In this document: one piece after another, positions 37,953-47,123 of the stretch
How the letters are laid out: every line of letters starts with the position of its first letter
Position numbering within the stretch: the stretch's first letter is position 1
Assembly: GCA_021805865.1 (NCBI GenBank)
Contig: JAJZDX010000013.1
Span: 1-64,000, forward strand
DNA length: 64,000 bases
Reading direction: 5' to 3'
DNA from: Pseudomonadota bacterium
GTDB lineage: Bacteria > Pseudomonadota > Gammaproteobacteria > Steroidobacterales > Steroidobacteraceae
Notes under the pieces: generated by a model
Told to the model about the DNA's origin: nothing
The model's database searches: none
What the model saw: the letters and a program-made list of their open reading frames with translations, nothing else
Translations under genes and position numbers: made by a program

Positions 37953-38465
37953 ATGAGTCGCCTGTGCTTTCTGTGTCGAGACGTCGAGGTCACCCGCAAA
38001 GCCGTGGCTGCGGCGCGCCGCGCGGGCGTCGAGGATTCGAGTCTGATGGTGATCGCCCGCCATGACATTCAGCTCGATGAGTTGCGTACCGAGAGTATGG
38101 ATAAGACCGATGCCGTACCCGGTCTCGAGCGCGGTCTGACTTTGGGGGGGATCGTCGGCACGCTTGCCGGACTGCTGGTGCTGAGCGTCGAGGAGGCCGG
38201 CGTTGCGCTCGGCGGCGCCGCGCTGCCGTTGTTCGCGCTGTTTGGAGTCGGCGCGGGCGGCCTCGCGGGGTTCCTCGCCGGCGCGTCGGTTCGCAGCTCG
38301 CGTCTGCGGCGCTTCCAGCAGGCGATCGATCAGGAAGGGAAGATTCTGCTTCTGATCGATGTTCCCCAGGAACGCGTAGAGGCGATGGAGAAGCTCATGA
38401 AGGCCGAGATCGCGGACATCGAGTTCGCCGGTCTCGAGCCCCGCGCGCCGGTCCTCCCTTGGTGA
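37953..38465 (+). CDS. DUF1269-like membrane-associated protein
   Basis: A 170-aa protein. An N-terminal ferredoxin-like part (FLCRDVEVTRKAVAAARRAG) is followed by two Gly/Ala-rich hydrophobic helices (about 70-120, LTLGGIVGTLAGLLVLSV and LFALFGVGAGGLAGFLAG), then a charged C-terminus ending VEAMEKLMKAEIADIEFAG. This is the layout of the DUF1269 family, whose role is unknown; the helices suggest inner-membrane insertion. ATG 37953 follows GGAG. It is 166 bp downstream of the secreted protein. Confidence 0.78.
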   Translation: MSRLCFLCRDVEVTRKAVAAARRAGVEDSSLMVIARHDIQLDELRTESMDKTDAVPGLERGLTLGGIVGTLAGLLVLSVEEAGVALGGAALPLFALFGVGAGGLAGFLAGASVRSSRLRRFQQAIDQEGKILLLIDVPQERVEAMEKLMKAEIADIEFAGLEPRAPVLPW

Positions 38466-38916
38466 GGGAAAGTGCATCGACCGGTGCGCCGGGTCCGCTC
38501 CTGGAGCGATGGGCGTGTGAGGTCCGGGGATCCACAGTCTGGACCGGAAGGTGCAAGCCGCGCGCCGGGTGGAGTCTGTCCTAGTATCACGACACCTTGA
38601 TTTTGAAACGTCAGGGACCGCGCCATGTGGGATCAGGAAGTGCCGTTTATTGGCTCGCGCAGTTGGTCTACATCTCGATATTTGCGTGTCGTCGTACTAG
38701 GATGTGCGCCCACCCTTGACGGTCCTCGCCTGGGCGGTTGAGGCCACGCCGTCCGGCGTGCCGAGGAGCCTCGAGGGAGGCGCATTGCGCAGGCGCACTC
38801 GGTGGCGCCCATGCACCGGCCGTTCATGCGGAGGGCACAGGGTCCCTGGCCGAGGGCGCTCGGAGCAGCCGTGCTCCGGGCGCAGCGCCTGCCTGCGGCA
38901 GGCGCCACCGCGTGCC
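38466..38916. other. Non-coding gap
   Basis: About 450 bp between convergent genes; AT-richer near 38590-38700. No gene or clear terminator. Confidence 0.35.
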
Positions 38917-39327
38917 TTACTCTTCCTGGGCCTGTTTCTCGGCCGCGGCGATGGCCTCATCGACCTGGCTTGCCGACCGGTCGACCGCATCCCGGGTGCA
39001 TGTCGGTGTTTCTTTCTCCTCGAACGGATAGAGCTTGTCGAGCTGTTCGCAGGCGAAACGCGCGGTTTCCTCCACCCGTCGCTTCAGTTCCGTGGCGCCT
39101 GAGTGCGTCGCCAGGTTGAGGTCCGCATAACTCACGCGATGCGTGAGCGTCACTTCCTCGATGGGCGCGCCGATGGTGGTGTGATCAACCACCGTCTTGG
39201 TCATCACGCCGGCCTCGACAATGATGGTATCCATCGCATTATCCGCGAGCGCAGCGCTCGTCAGGCACAGTCCTGAGGCAAGCAGAGCCGCTGCGGCGCA
39301 GTGGGCGAGACGTCGTGCGTTGAACAT
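38917..39327 (-). CDS. UrcA-family exported protein
   Basis: A 136-aa protein with a signal peptide (about 1-30, cut after SAALA) and the UrcA pattern HRVSYADLNLATHSGATELKRRVEE, then two Cys in a helix-turn (FACEQL ... TCTRDAVD) and an Ala-rich end. UrcA proteins are exported and of unknown role, common in Sphingomonadales and some gammaproteobacteria. ATG 39327 follows GAGGTG at ideal spacing. The C-terminal tail is Glu/Ala-rich and longer than typical. Confidence 0.85.
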   Translation of the reverse strand: MFNARRLAHCAAAALLASGLCLTSAALADNAMDTIIVEAGVMTKTVVDHTTIGAPIEEVTLTHRVSYADLNLATHSGATELKRRVEETARFACEQLDKLYPFEEKETPTCTRDAVDRSASQVDEAIAAAEKQAQEE

Positions 39328-39554
39328 GGTAACACCTCGGGTTGCAGCCGGCGTTTGGACGATACCGGCAACAGCATAGGCGCCGGTGCGGCACTGTACA
39401 TAGGAGCTTTCCGCACAAGCCGTGGGTTGTGCCAAACAGGTGACTGCCCGGTTGAAGCGGCCGGGGGCGCCGCCGCGTCGAGGACAAAGCCGCAGATGCT
39501 CCGGCGCAGCACCGTGCGGTGAGTTGCGCCGAGCGAGGGGTGCTCCGGGGCCGT

Positions 39555-39705
39555 GGCTTCGGGTTGCCCGGCGCGCAGCGCGCTGGCGTATGGGTCGGTG
39601 ACGAGCTGCGGCAGCGATGTGCTCACCGCAATCAGCAGCATGCCGGTCGATAGATGGCCGAGGGCGCCGGCGTGGCGGGTGAGGCGCGGGCCGCAGACAA
39701 AGATG
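39555..39705 (-). pseudogene. Possible Na+/Ca2+ antiporter fragment
   Basis: About 50 residues read as LGHLSTGMLLIAVSTSLPQLVTD and SALRAGQPEATA. This resembles the alpha-repeat of CaxA/YrbG-type cation exchangers (G-x-x-L-V-A-x-x-TSLPEL). It is embedded in unrelated text, with no start or end. The match is short and could be chance. Confidence 0.4.
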
Positions 39706-39850
39706 ATGGCGCGGACGGGCTTTCCGGGGGCGGGCGCGGGAAAGTAGGCATTTTCCCTCGCGGTTGCTAGACCTACGGATGGACGCAGGAGAGCGGGCGG
39801 CGCACGCTGCAGGCGCTGGGCGTCGTCAGTCAACCTGGAGAGAATGCGCC

Positions 39851-40453
39851 ATGAGAGAGAATGCCGATGCAAACGGATGCCAGGCGGCGCGCTGGCGCAG
39901 CTGGGTGGCGTTTGCCGCCGCGCTTCTGTTGCCGGTGATGCTGGTGCTGAGCGGGTGTGAGACGCTCCAGGTGGGCAGCGACTACGACCGGGCAGCTCCG
40001 TTCTCTGCCTACCACACCTTTACCTGGCTGCCGCGGGAAAACTATGGCGTCGCCGACCCGTTGGTGGTCCAACGAACGCGCGATGCCATTGAATCCGCGC
40101 TCGAGCGGAAAGGCTACCGCTACGTGAGCGAACTCCAACAGGCGGACTTTGCGGTCGATTTCACCATCGGCTCGCGCGAGCGCGTCGATCTGCGCGCCTA
40201 CCCGATGCCCTATGCAGGACCGTGGGGTTGGTACGGTCCGCGCTGGTGGGGGTACCCCTACTGGGGCACGGGCGTCGATGTCTATCGATACCGGGAAGGC
40301 ATCCTCGGCATCGATGTGTTCGATGGCAAGACGCATCGGCCGGTCTGGCATGGTTGGGCCAAGAAGCCGCTCAGCCGCGAGGACATGGAGCATTCGGCCG
40401 AGCCCATTCGCGAGGCCGTCGATGCGGTGCTCGCGCGCTTCCCGCCCGGCTGA
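39851..40453 (+). CDS. DUF4136-family lipoprotein
   Basis: A 200-aa lipoprotein. The signal peptide ends in LSGC near residue 36. The DUF4136 domain follows: SDYDRAAPFSAYHTFTWL at its start, ALERKGYRYV, the Gly/Tyr/Trp-rich middle (GPWGWYGPRWWGYPYWG) and the end VDAVLARFPP. Such proteins sit in the envelope and have no known enzymatic role. GGAGAG lies about 12 nt before ATG 39851. Confidence 0.88.
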   Translation: MRENADANGCQAARWRSWVAFAAALLLPVMLVLSGCETLQVGSDYDRAAPFSAYHTFTWLPRENYGVADPLVVQRTRDAIESALERKGYRYVSELQQADFAVDFTIGSRERVDLRAYPMPYAGPWGWYGPRWWGYPYWGTGVDVYRYREGILGIDVFDGKTHRPVWHGWAKKPLSREDMEHSAEPIREAVDAVLARFPPG

Positions 40454-40569
40454 GGGGCGCGCGGCCCGCTCCGGGCGGCTCGGCGCCGCACAGTTTGTAC
40501 CCGATGCACATCTGAGCGTACCTGAGGCATTCGGACGCGGAGATCGGCTTGCCGGGCAAAAGGACACAG

Positions 40570-41133
40570 GTGCTGGAGATTCGCTTCGGGCGCTTGCTCT
40601 TCGCAGCGCGCTGGCTCCTTGCGCCGCTTTACGCCGGGATGATCCTCGCACTGGGGGCGATCGTCTTCGTGTTCACGCGCTCGCTCTTGCGCGAGCTCGG
40701 ACATCTCGGAACGCTCACGGGCGAGCAGGTGATCCTGCTCGCCCTGTCGCTGGTGGATCTGTCGCTCGCCGGCAACCTGCTTCTCGTCGTGATGTTCGCC
40801 GGATACGAGAGTTTCGTCTCACGGCTGCACATCGATGAGCACTTGGATCGCCCCGTCTGGCTCGGCACCATCGACTTCGCCGATCTCAAGCTCAAGGTCA
40901 TCGCCTCCATCGTGGCGATCAGCGCCATCACGCTGCTGCGAACCTTCCTCCTGCTCGGGGACCCGACCGCACGCGTCAAGCCGGCGCGGTTGCTTTGGAT
41001 GATCGTCATTCAGCTGACGTTCGTCGTCTCCGGCGTGCTGCTCGCGTTGATGGACCGGATCTCGGCGCGCAATCGGCACCGCGGCGCGGCCCGCCGTGGT
41101 CGCAAGTCCGCCCGCGCCGCCCCTGGCGCTTGA
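40570..41133 (+). CDS. UPF0114 (YqhA-like) membrane protein
   Basis: A 187-aa protein with four membrane helices: about 8-35, 48-78, 100-120 and 133-155. FGRLLFAARWLLAPLYAGM and IDEHLDRPVWLGTIDFADLKLK match UPF0114. GTG 40570 follows AAAGGA and gives the family's normal N-terminus; a TTG 21 nt upstream is less likely. The C-terminus is an Arg/Ala-rich tail longer than usual. Function unknown. Confidence 0.88.
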   Translation: MLEIRFGRLLFAARWLLAPLYAGMILALGAIVFVFTRSLLRELGHLGTLTGEQVILLALSLVDLSLAGNLLLVVMFAGYESFVSRLHIDEHLDRPVWLGTIDFADLKLKVIASIVAISAITLLRTFLLLGDPTARVKPARLLWMIVIQLTFVVSGVLLALMDRISARNRHRGAARRGRKSARAAPGA

Positions 41134-41202
41134 GCGGATGTTGAGCCGTCGGCGTCGAGGCGCGGCGATCCCGAGGCAGCCGGTCTGAGGGCCGTCGTGC
41201 TG

Positions 41203-42552
41203 TCAACCCGGGGGGATGCTTGCCGGGGCCCGCCGGGCCCGAGCGCGCAGCGTCAGCACGAGATAGTAGAGGACGCCGATTGCGAGCCAGGAACCGCCGA
41301 GGATTTTCGCGACCGGATTCATGCCGTAGAGCACGTAGAGGATCACGCCGAGTCCGGCGAGCGGACAGATCAAGTGTCGAAACCATGCGCCGGTGCGCCG
41401 GCGGAAGTAGTGATGGTAGGCGACCGCGAGGTGCAGGAGGGCGAAGCTCGTGAGGGCGCCGAAATTGACCACGCGGCTCAAGTCATCGATCCGGTGCTCG
41501 AAGAACAGACCCACGAGCAGCGAGACGCCTGCCACGAGCAGCGTGCTGATGTAAGGTGTCTTGAAGCGCGGATGCACGGCTGCGAGCACGGCGGGAAGCT
41601 TGCGGTCGCGGGCCATCGCGAAGAGGATGCGCGAGACCGCGGCCTGGGCGGCCATGGCGTTGGCGATGCCGAACGAGATGACGATGGCGAGGATCGCCGC
41701 GAGACGCAGCCCGGCCCCGCCTGCGCGTGCGGCGATCTCGTAAAAGGCCGTGGCCGCGGAGCGAAAGCGCATCCCTTGGGCGAGATCGGCGGCGAGCCAG
41801 GTCTGCAGCATGAACAGCGCGCCGATCAGGATGAGGGACAGGAGCGTGGCCCGGGCGATGGCGTTGCGCGTCCCCGCGCTCTCCTCCGACAGTGTGGAGA
41901 TGCCATCGAAACCGAGAAAGGACAGCACCGCGATGGAGGTGGCGCCCGCCACGGTGGTGAGCGAGAACGCGTGCGGATCGTACAGGGGCGCGAGCGTCAG
42001 GCGGCCGGCCCCTTCACCCCTGTGGAGCGCGAGCGCTGCGAACATCACGAACAGCGCCAGTATCAGGAGCTCCAGCGCGAGGAGCACCTTGTACAGGCGC
42101 GAGGTGAACCGCACCCCGAGCACATTCGCTGCTGCATTGAGGGCGACGAATCCGACCAGCCAGGCCCAGGCGGGAACGCCAGGCAGCAGCGGGTGCAGGG
42201 CCACGGCCGAAAACAGATAGAGGAGGGCCGGAATGAGGATGTAGTCGAGGAGAATGAGCCAGCCGGCGAGGAAGCCCGCGGTCTCGTGCAACCCACGCTG
42301 AACGTAGGCGTACACCGAGCCCGCCAACGGAAACGCCTGCGACATGGCCGCGTAGCTGAGCGCGGTAAAGAGCATGCCAGCGAGGCCGATCAGGTACGCG
42401 AGAACAACCATGCCCTTGGCGTCGCGCCACACGAACCCGAAGACGGCGAACGGAGCGATGGGCACCATGAAGATCATCCCATAGACGATCAAATCGCCCA
42501 GGGTGAGCGCGCGATCGAGCTGATCCTCGTAGCCGAATTGCTCAAGCGACAT
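41203..42552 (-). CDS. APC-family amino-acid permease
   Basis: A 449-aa inner-membrane permease with about twelve helices. The first has the unwound LTLGDLIVYGMIF, and SFLGFDGISTLSEES lies in the sixth-helix region; both are APC landmarks. The closest style is the amino-acid/putrescine type. The gene is divergent from a formamidase gene 96 bp away, so uptake of an amide or amino acid and its hydrolysis may be linked. ATG 42552 (MSLEQFGY) is chosen. Confidence 0.9.
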   Translation of the reverse strand: MSLEQFGYEDQLDRALTLGDLIVYGMIFMVPIAPFAVFGFVWRDAKGMVVLAYLIGLAGMLFTALSYAAMSQAFPLAGSVYAYVQRGLHETAGFLAGWLILLDYILIPALLYLFSAVALHPLLPGVPAWAWLVGFVALNAAANVLGVRFTSRLYKVLLALELLILALFVMFAALALHRGEGAGRLTLAPLYDPHAFSLTTVAGATSIAVLSFLGFDGISTLSEESAGTRNAIARATLLSLILIGALFMLQTWLAADLAQGMRFRSAATAFYEIAARAGGAGLRLAAILAIVISFGIANAMAAQAAVSRILFAMARDRKLPAVLAAVHPRFKTPYISTLLVAGVSLLVGLFFEHRIDDLSRVVNFGALTSFALLHLAVAYHHYFRRRTGAWFRHLICPLAGLGVILYVLYGMNPVAKILGGSWLAIGVLYYLVLTLRARARRAPASIPPG

Positions 42553-42648
42553 GTTTGTGGCTCCGGGGACGGGCGAGGTGCCGCGGCCGAGTCCGGTGGC
42601 AGCGAGATCCATGATACAGTACGTGGATCGCGCCACCCATCCCCGGCC

Positions 42649-43581
42649 ATGACCCATCGCCACACGATTCACGAGCAGCACTACGGCTGGGACAACAGCC
42701 TGGCGCCGGTGGCACGCGTCGCGCCGGGCCAGTCGCTTGAGTTCGAGGTGCAGGACGCCTCCGGAGGCCAGCTCTCCCGCGCCTCGGTCGCCGCGGACGT
42801 GGGTGGACTTGATTTCGCCCGGGTCAATCCGGTGGCCGGTCCGGTGTACATCGAGGGAGCCGAGCCCGGCGACATCCTGACAGTGACCGTCTTGTCGTTC
42901 GCGCCGTCCGGGTGGGGCTGGACGGCGAACATCCCGGGCTTCGGGCTGCTCGCGGACGAATTCAAGGAGCCGGCGCTGCACCTATGGCGCTACGACGAGC
43001 GCGCCCTGACGCCCTGCGCCTTCGGGTCGTGGGCGAGGGTCCCGCTGAAGCCCTTTGCCGGTACCATCGGGGTCGCTCCGGCGCAGCCCGGCTGCCACAG
43101 CATCGTGCCGCCGCGTCGGGTCGGGGGCAACATGGACCTGCGCGACATCGCCTGCGGCAGCGTGCTGCATCTGCCCGTGGAGGTCCCCGGCGCCCTGTTC
43201 TCGGTGGGTGACACCCACGCGGCGCAGGGCGACGGCGAGGTCTGCGGCACGGCGCTCGAGAGCCCGATGCGCGTCGCGCTTCGATTCGATCTCATCAAGC
43301 GCCAACCGCTCGCCTTTCCGCGGCTGCTCACCGCGGGGCCGGTCGCGCGCCACCTCGATGCCCGGGGCTATCTGGCGAGCACCGGCATTGGACCTGACCT
43401 CATGGGCGCATCGCGCGATGCGGTTCGCTCGATGATCGACTGGCTGGGGCGGGAGTACGGGATTCCCGCGATCGACGCCTATCTGCTGTGCAGCGTCTGC
43501 GGGGATCTGCGCATCAGCGAGATCGTCGACATGCCCAACTGGACCGTCTCGTTCTACTTTCCGCGGATCGCGCTCGAATAG
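42649..43581 (+). CDS. Acetamidase/formamidase family enzyme
   Basis: A 310-aa FmdA_AmdA-family hydrolase, acting on formamide or acetamide to release ammonia and the acid. The motifs GDILTVTV, GGNMDLRDIACGSVLHLPVEVPGA, VGDTHAAQGDGEVCGTALE and the Cys pair near the end (LLCSVCGDLRISEIVD) are those of the family. The length is normal. ATG 42649 gives MTHRHTIHEQHYGW. It shares a 96-bp divergent promoter area with an APC permease. Confidence 0.92.
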   Translation: MTHRHTIHEQHYGWDNSLAPVARVAPGQSLEFEVQDASGGQLSRASVAADVGGLDFARVNPVAGPVYIEGAEPGDILTVTVLSFAPSGWGWTANIPGFGLLADEFKEPALHLWRYDERALTPCAFGSWARVPLKPFAGTIGVAPAQPGCHSIVPPRRVGGNMDLRDIACGSVLHLPVEVPGALFSVGDTHAAQGDGEVCGTALESPMRVALRFDLIKRQPLAFPRLLTAGPVARHLDARGYLASTGIGPDLMGASRDAVRSMIDWLGREYGIPAIDAYLLCSVCGDLRISEIVDMPNWTVSFYFPRIALE

Positions 43582-43589
43582 CCGCTCCG

Positions 43590-43629
43590 CGCGCCGCAGG
43601 CCCTCGCGGACTCGAGGGCCTGCGGCGCG
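43590..43629 (+). terminator. 17-bp perfect hairpin after the formamidase gene
   Basis: CGCGCCGCAGGCCCTCG (43590-43606) and its exact complement (43613-43629) surround CGGACT. The stop codon ends 8 bp before. No T-run follows, so it would be an L-shaped terminator or RNA-stabilising stem. Confidence 0.6.
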
Positions 43630-43938
43630 GGCGACTCACTCTCGGCTTCGGAAACTCCCCGTCTGCGAAGGCGGTCCTCGTAAGCGCTCTCCTCGCCGGG
43701 CAGCCGGAACGGTGACCGATGCCGGAGCCCTCCGGCTGCACCGGGCACGGTGCGTCTGGCGAAGGCCGTCCCATGGCAAGCGTGTTGGAAATCCGGTAGC
43801 GTCCTGTACGTATTGCGGGAAGAGGATGCGCCGCTCACTGTAGCCGCTGCGAGAGACGCCTGGTCCGCGGGTGTCGTGCGGGTCGCATTCCGCTGCGACA
43901 AACGGAGCGGTGAGCCTTTGGGAGATGCCGGCGTAAAA
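43630..43938. other. Intergenic before the BamA-like gene
   Basis: About 310 bp, no gene. TTGGAA and TACGTA lie 16 bp apart near 43790-43815 and could be a weak promoter. Confidence 0.3.
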
Positions 43939-45213
43939 GTGCCGCGAGGCATGGTCTTGCTGCTTGCCCTGGCGGCCTTCAGCCTCACGGCCCGTGCCAC
44001 CGAGCCGCAGAGGCGGGAGGACACCGCCCAGCTTCACCCGATCAAGGTCCATTTCAGCCTGCTCGATCCGGCCACGTGGCCCGTGGTGCCCATCCCGTTC
44101 ATCTCCGTGGGCCCAACCAGCGGCCAAACGTACGGGATCATTCCCACGTTGCTGCAGCATGGGCGCAACGGGGAAATCATACGCATCATCGCGCCGGACA
44201 TCGTGCACAGCAACGACTTCGGCTGGGGAGGGCACGTGAGGATCCTCGCCTATCCGTCCGCGGATAGCGAGTGGTCGCTTGTTGGAAGCGCCGAGCAGCA
44301 TGTCCAGAGCAGCCTGGATGCGCGCTACGAAAGCGGGCTGCTGCGCAAGAGCCGCTGGTCGTTGACCGCCGAAGCCGACTACGACCGCAGCGGCACGGAC
44401 CGCTTTTTCGGCATCGGCAACGAAACGCCCCTTGCCGCCCAAACCGTCTACATCGACCAGCAGGCGTGGCTGCAGGCGACGCTCGGGTGGAACATCACGC
44501 ATACCTGGCAGTTCGCGTACACCTTTCTTGCGAAGAAGGTGAAAGTGATCGGCGGCCACCTGTCGGGCATCGCTTCGCTCACGAGCCGCTTTGCGCACGT
44601 GCCGGGCACCGGCACGACCCACATGCTGCTGCATCGCGTTTCCCTGACGTACGACACCTTGAACAGTGTCACTCTGCCGAGCCGTGGAGTTGAGGTGATC
44701 TTTTATGGTGGAGTCGCCGCGCGCAACGGGTCACCCGCCCATCCGCTGTTCACGGAGGCCGGTTTCGACGGCCGATTCTACTGGTCGCCGCTCGATTCGC
44801 TGACGATCGTGACCCACGTGGACCTGCGGTACATGCCGACGGTGAACGCGGCTCCCTTCTGGGCCCTGAGCAGCATCGGGGGGGACAGCAGCATCCTCGG
44901 CGGACGCCAGACGCTGCGGGGTTTCGTCGACTCGCGCTTTGTCGATCGCAATTCCTTCGTGGCGAACCTGGAATTTCGCCAGAAGCTGTTCGCGCTCAAC
45001 GCCTTCGGGACGCGCCTCGATCTGCAGATCGCGCCCTTTGTCGACACCGGCCGGGTGTTTTCCCGCGGCTCCACGTTCCCCGTCGACAAGCTCCACAACG
45101 TCATCGGCGTTGGATTCCGGGGTATCGCCCAGCCGTACGTGGTCGGCTACGTCGATGTCGGTTATGGCAGTGAAGGGGCCGCGGTGTTCACGGGGATCGG
45201 CTATCCGTTTTGA
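43939..45213 (+). CDS. BamA/TamA-like outer-membrane beta-barrel
   Basis: A 424-aa outer-membrane protein: signal peptide, then strands alternating every 10-15 residues. It ends in Phe (GYGSEGAAVFTGIGYPF), as expected for barrels inserted by BamA. The region ILGGRQTLRGFVDSRFVDRNSF is the L6 loop motif (RGF) of the bacterial surface antigen family, PF01103. No POTRA domains are present, so it is a short member of unknown role. GTG 43939 (MPRGMVLLLALAAF) is preferred over ATG 43951 because GGGAG lies at better spacing. Confidence 0.85.
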   Translation: MPRGMVLLLALAAFSLTARATEPQRREDTAQLHPIKVHFSLLDPATWPVVPIPFISVGPTSGQTYGIIPTLLQHGRNGEIIRIIAPDIVHSNDFGWGGHVRILAYPSADSEWSLVGSAEQHVQSSLDARYESGLLRKSRWSLTAEADYDRSGTDRFFGIGNETPLAAQTVYIDQQAWLQATLGWNITHTWQFAYTFLAKKVKVIGGHLSGIASLTSRFAHVPGTGTTHMLLHRVSLTYDTLNSVTLPSRGVEVIFYGGVAARNGSPAHPLFTEAGFDGRFYWSPLDSLTIVTHVDLRYMPTVNAAPFWALSSIGGDSSILGGRQTLRGFVDSRFVDRNSFVANLEFRQKLFALNAFGTRLDLQIAPFVDTGRVFSRGSTFPVDKLHNVIGVGFRGIAQPYVVGYVDVGYGSEGAAVFTGIGYPF

Positions 45214-45285
45214 GCGCGGGGCTTTTCACAGCGCCCACAGTCCTCACTCCTTCGCAAGGCGCGGAGCGTGGCCGCGCCGAGGCGC

Positions 45286-46878
45286 TCAGAACAGCTTCGG
45301 GGTGCCTCCGGAGTCGATGAATGCGCGCATCGAGCGCAGCAGGGGCGGCGCGAGGATGGGCCTCGGTACGGCGCGCGCCCCTAGCTGCATGATCCGAAGT
45401 CTGCGCCGGGTGAGCTTCGGCCAGTGCGGCAACCCCGCCCCGTTCGGATCGCCGGTTTTCACGAAGTTGACCCAGTAGCGTGACATGCGACGCGAGATCA
45501 CCCGGTCGAGGGCGGTGAAGTGCCGCTGCGGCGCCGCCGCGAGGGTCTGGAAGACATAGGGAATCTCCGAGGAGTGAAACACCCGCCAGAGACTCGAGCG
45601 CGGCCCCGGCTCCACATGTGTCCACAGGTAGGCATAGACGGGCGGGTGCGCGTGGGCGAGGCGCAAATGGCTCCACTGATACAGTGCGGCGAGTCCGAGG
45701 TCGCGCCGCACCGCCCTGAGCGCGCGCGCGCGCGCGCGTGCACTCGGGGCCGGGAACAGGTGGGCGAAGCGCGGGGCGAGCGCCGCGAAGGTTCTCCTCA
45801 GGTAGGCATGCCAGGCGGTGCGGCTCAGCCGGACGGGATTGGCGTGAAACCCGGTGCTCTCATCCGCGTTCAGGCCGATGAGGACCGGTATGTGCGCAAA
45901 GCGTCCCCGGGCGAGCAGTCGCTCGGGAGCGGCCGGCAGCAGCTTGCCGTCGACGATCGGCATGATGAGCGGACTGCTCATCGGGGCGGCGGTGGTGGCG
46001 AGCCGGTCCGGCGCCAGCGCGCGCAGCGCCGCGAGCGTCGTGGCGCCCTTGGCGCGGGCAAACTCCTCCCCGGCGCGCTCGGCCGTCGCAAGCGACGGGG
46101 TGGGCAAGGAGTTGGGCAGGCCGCTCTCGGCAATGGCGCGGGCAAACAAGCCCCGGGCGAGCGGCGAGACGATGAGCTCCTGCACGGCGATCGCGCCGGC
46201 TGACTGGCCGGCGACGGTGACGGCGCGGGGGTTGCCGCCGAATGCGCCGATGTTGCGGCGCACCCAGCGCAGCGCCGCAATCATGTCCTGCAGGCCCCAG
46301 TTGCCCGGCGGCTCGCGCAGGCGCTTGGCTTGCGCCGCGAGCGCCGGGTCGGTGAAGAACCCGAGCACCCCGAGCCGGTAGTTGATCGTGACCACGATGA
46401 TGCCCTGTGCCGCGAGGTGGCGCCCGTTGTACACCGGCACCGAGCCGGAGCCGGAGATGAACGCCCCGCCCGGAATCCACACCATGACCGGCAGCGGGCG
46501 CGCGGCGTGCGCCGGCGCCCAGATGTTCAGATACAGACAGCTCTCGCTCACCCGCCCATGCACCATGTACTCCGGGGACCACGGACCGATGCCGCGCGGG
46601 CTGAGCGTCTGCAGGCAGCTCGGCGCGAAGTGGCGGGCGAGGCGCACCCCGTGCCAAGGCCGCAGCGGCTGCGGAGCGCGCCAGCGATTCACACCGGTCG
46701 GCGCCGCGGCGTAGGGCACGCCGAGGAAGGCATCGACGCCCCCTTCGCGCAACCCCGACAGCTCGCCGTCGGCGACGCCCGCGCGCGGCGCCCGGACCGT
46801 CGCGTGACCGGCGCCCGCCCAGGAGAGGGTGGTGAGAGTCAGCATCGCGAGCCGCGGCGGCGCCTTCTGTTTCATCAT
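45286..46878 (-). CDS. Type-B carboxylesterase, secreted
   Basis: A 530-aa alpha/beta hydrolase with a signal peptide (residues 1-27). The oxyanion segment is PVMVWIPGGAF, the nucleophile elbow GQSAGA (Ser), and the acid and base are Glu of LNADES and His of FHSSEIPYVF. These esterases cleave carboxylic esters and, in polysaccharide-utilising bacteria, often sit beside glycosidases; here a GH3 relic lies 250 bp upstream on the other strand. An (CG)9 tract encodes ARARAR near residue 385. A LacI-type operator lies upstream. Confidence 0.92.
   Translation of the reverse strand: MMKQKAPPRLAMLTLTTLSWAGAGHATVRAPRAGVADGELSGLREGGVDAFLGVPYAAAPTGVNRWRAPQPLRPWHGVRLARHFAPSCLQTLSPRGIGPWSPEYMVHGRVSESCLYLNIWAPAHAARPLPVMVWIPGGAFISGSGSVPVYNGRHLAAQGIIVVTINYRLGVLGFFTDPALAAQAKRLREPPGNWGLQDMIAALRWVRRNIGAFGGNPRAVTVAGQSAGAIAVQELIVSPLARGLFARAIAESGLPNSLPTPSLATAERAGEEFARAKGATTLAALRALAPDRLATTAAPMSSPLIMPIVDGKLLPAAPERLLARGRFAHIPVLIGLNADESTGFHANPVRLSRTAWHAYLRRTFAALAPRFAHLFPAPSARARARALRAVRRDLGLAALYQWSHLRLAHAHPPVYAYLWTHVEPGPRSSLWRVFHSSEIPYVFQTLAAAPQRHFTALDRVISRRMSRYWVNFVKTGDPNGAGLPHWPKLTRRRLRIMQLGARAVPRPILAPPLLRSMRAFIDSGGTPKLF
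45721..45738. repeat. (CG)9 dinucleotide tract in the esterase gene
   Basis: Nine exact CG units followed by TG, in the coding sequence (an Ala/Arg run). Dinucleotide tracts slip easily, and a change of one unit shifts the frame. Such a tract can also adopt Z-DNA. Confidence 0.7.
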
Positions 46879-46979
46879 GTGACTCGCCTGCGCGCCAGCC
46901 TCTTTTACGTGTGTTTGCGGCGCAAGCCGCTGCGTGCTTGACAGTTCGCGATAAAGCCCGACAGTACCAGCATTCGTGA

Positions 46980-46991
46980 GGTAGCGCTACC
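46980..46991. promoter_or_regulatory. LacI-family-type operator palindrome
   Basis: The perfect 12-bp palindrome GGTAGCGCTACC has a central CG, as in LacI-family operators of carbohydrate genes. It lies 102 bp before the esterase start and 133 bp before the GH3 relic, so it could have served either. No LacI-family gene is in the window. Confidence 0.5.
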
Positions 46992-47123
46992 ATAACATCT
47001 GCCGAGATCCGCGCCGGGGGTCGCTGTCGGGAGAGCTGCGGGGAGGATCCATTCCTCAGCGCGCGACTGGCGGTCGCCTGTGTGCCCGGCATGCACGGCT
47101 CGAACCGGCGCTGCTGACGGGCG

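Noticed and set aside
41197-42648. Formamidase frame extended far upstream
   Set aside because: The extension is antisense to the APC permease and unlike the family.
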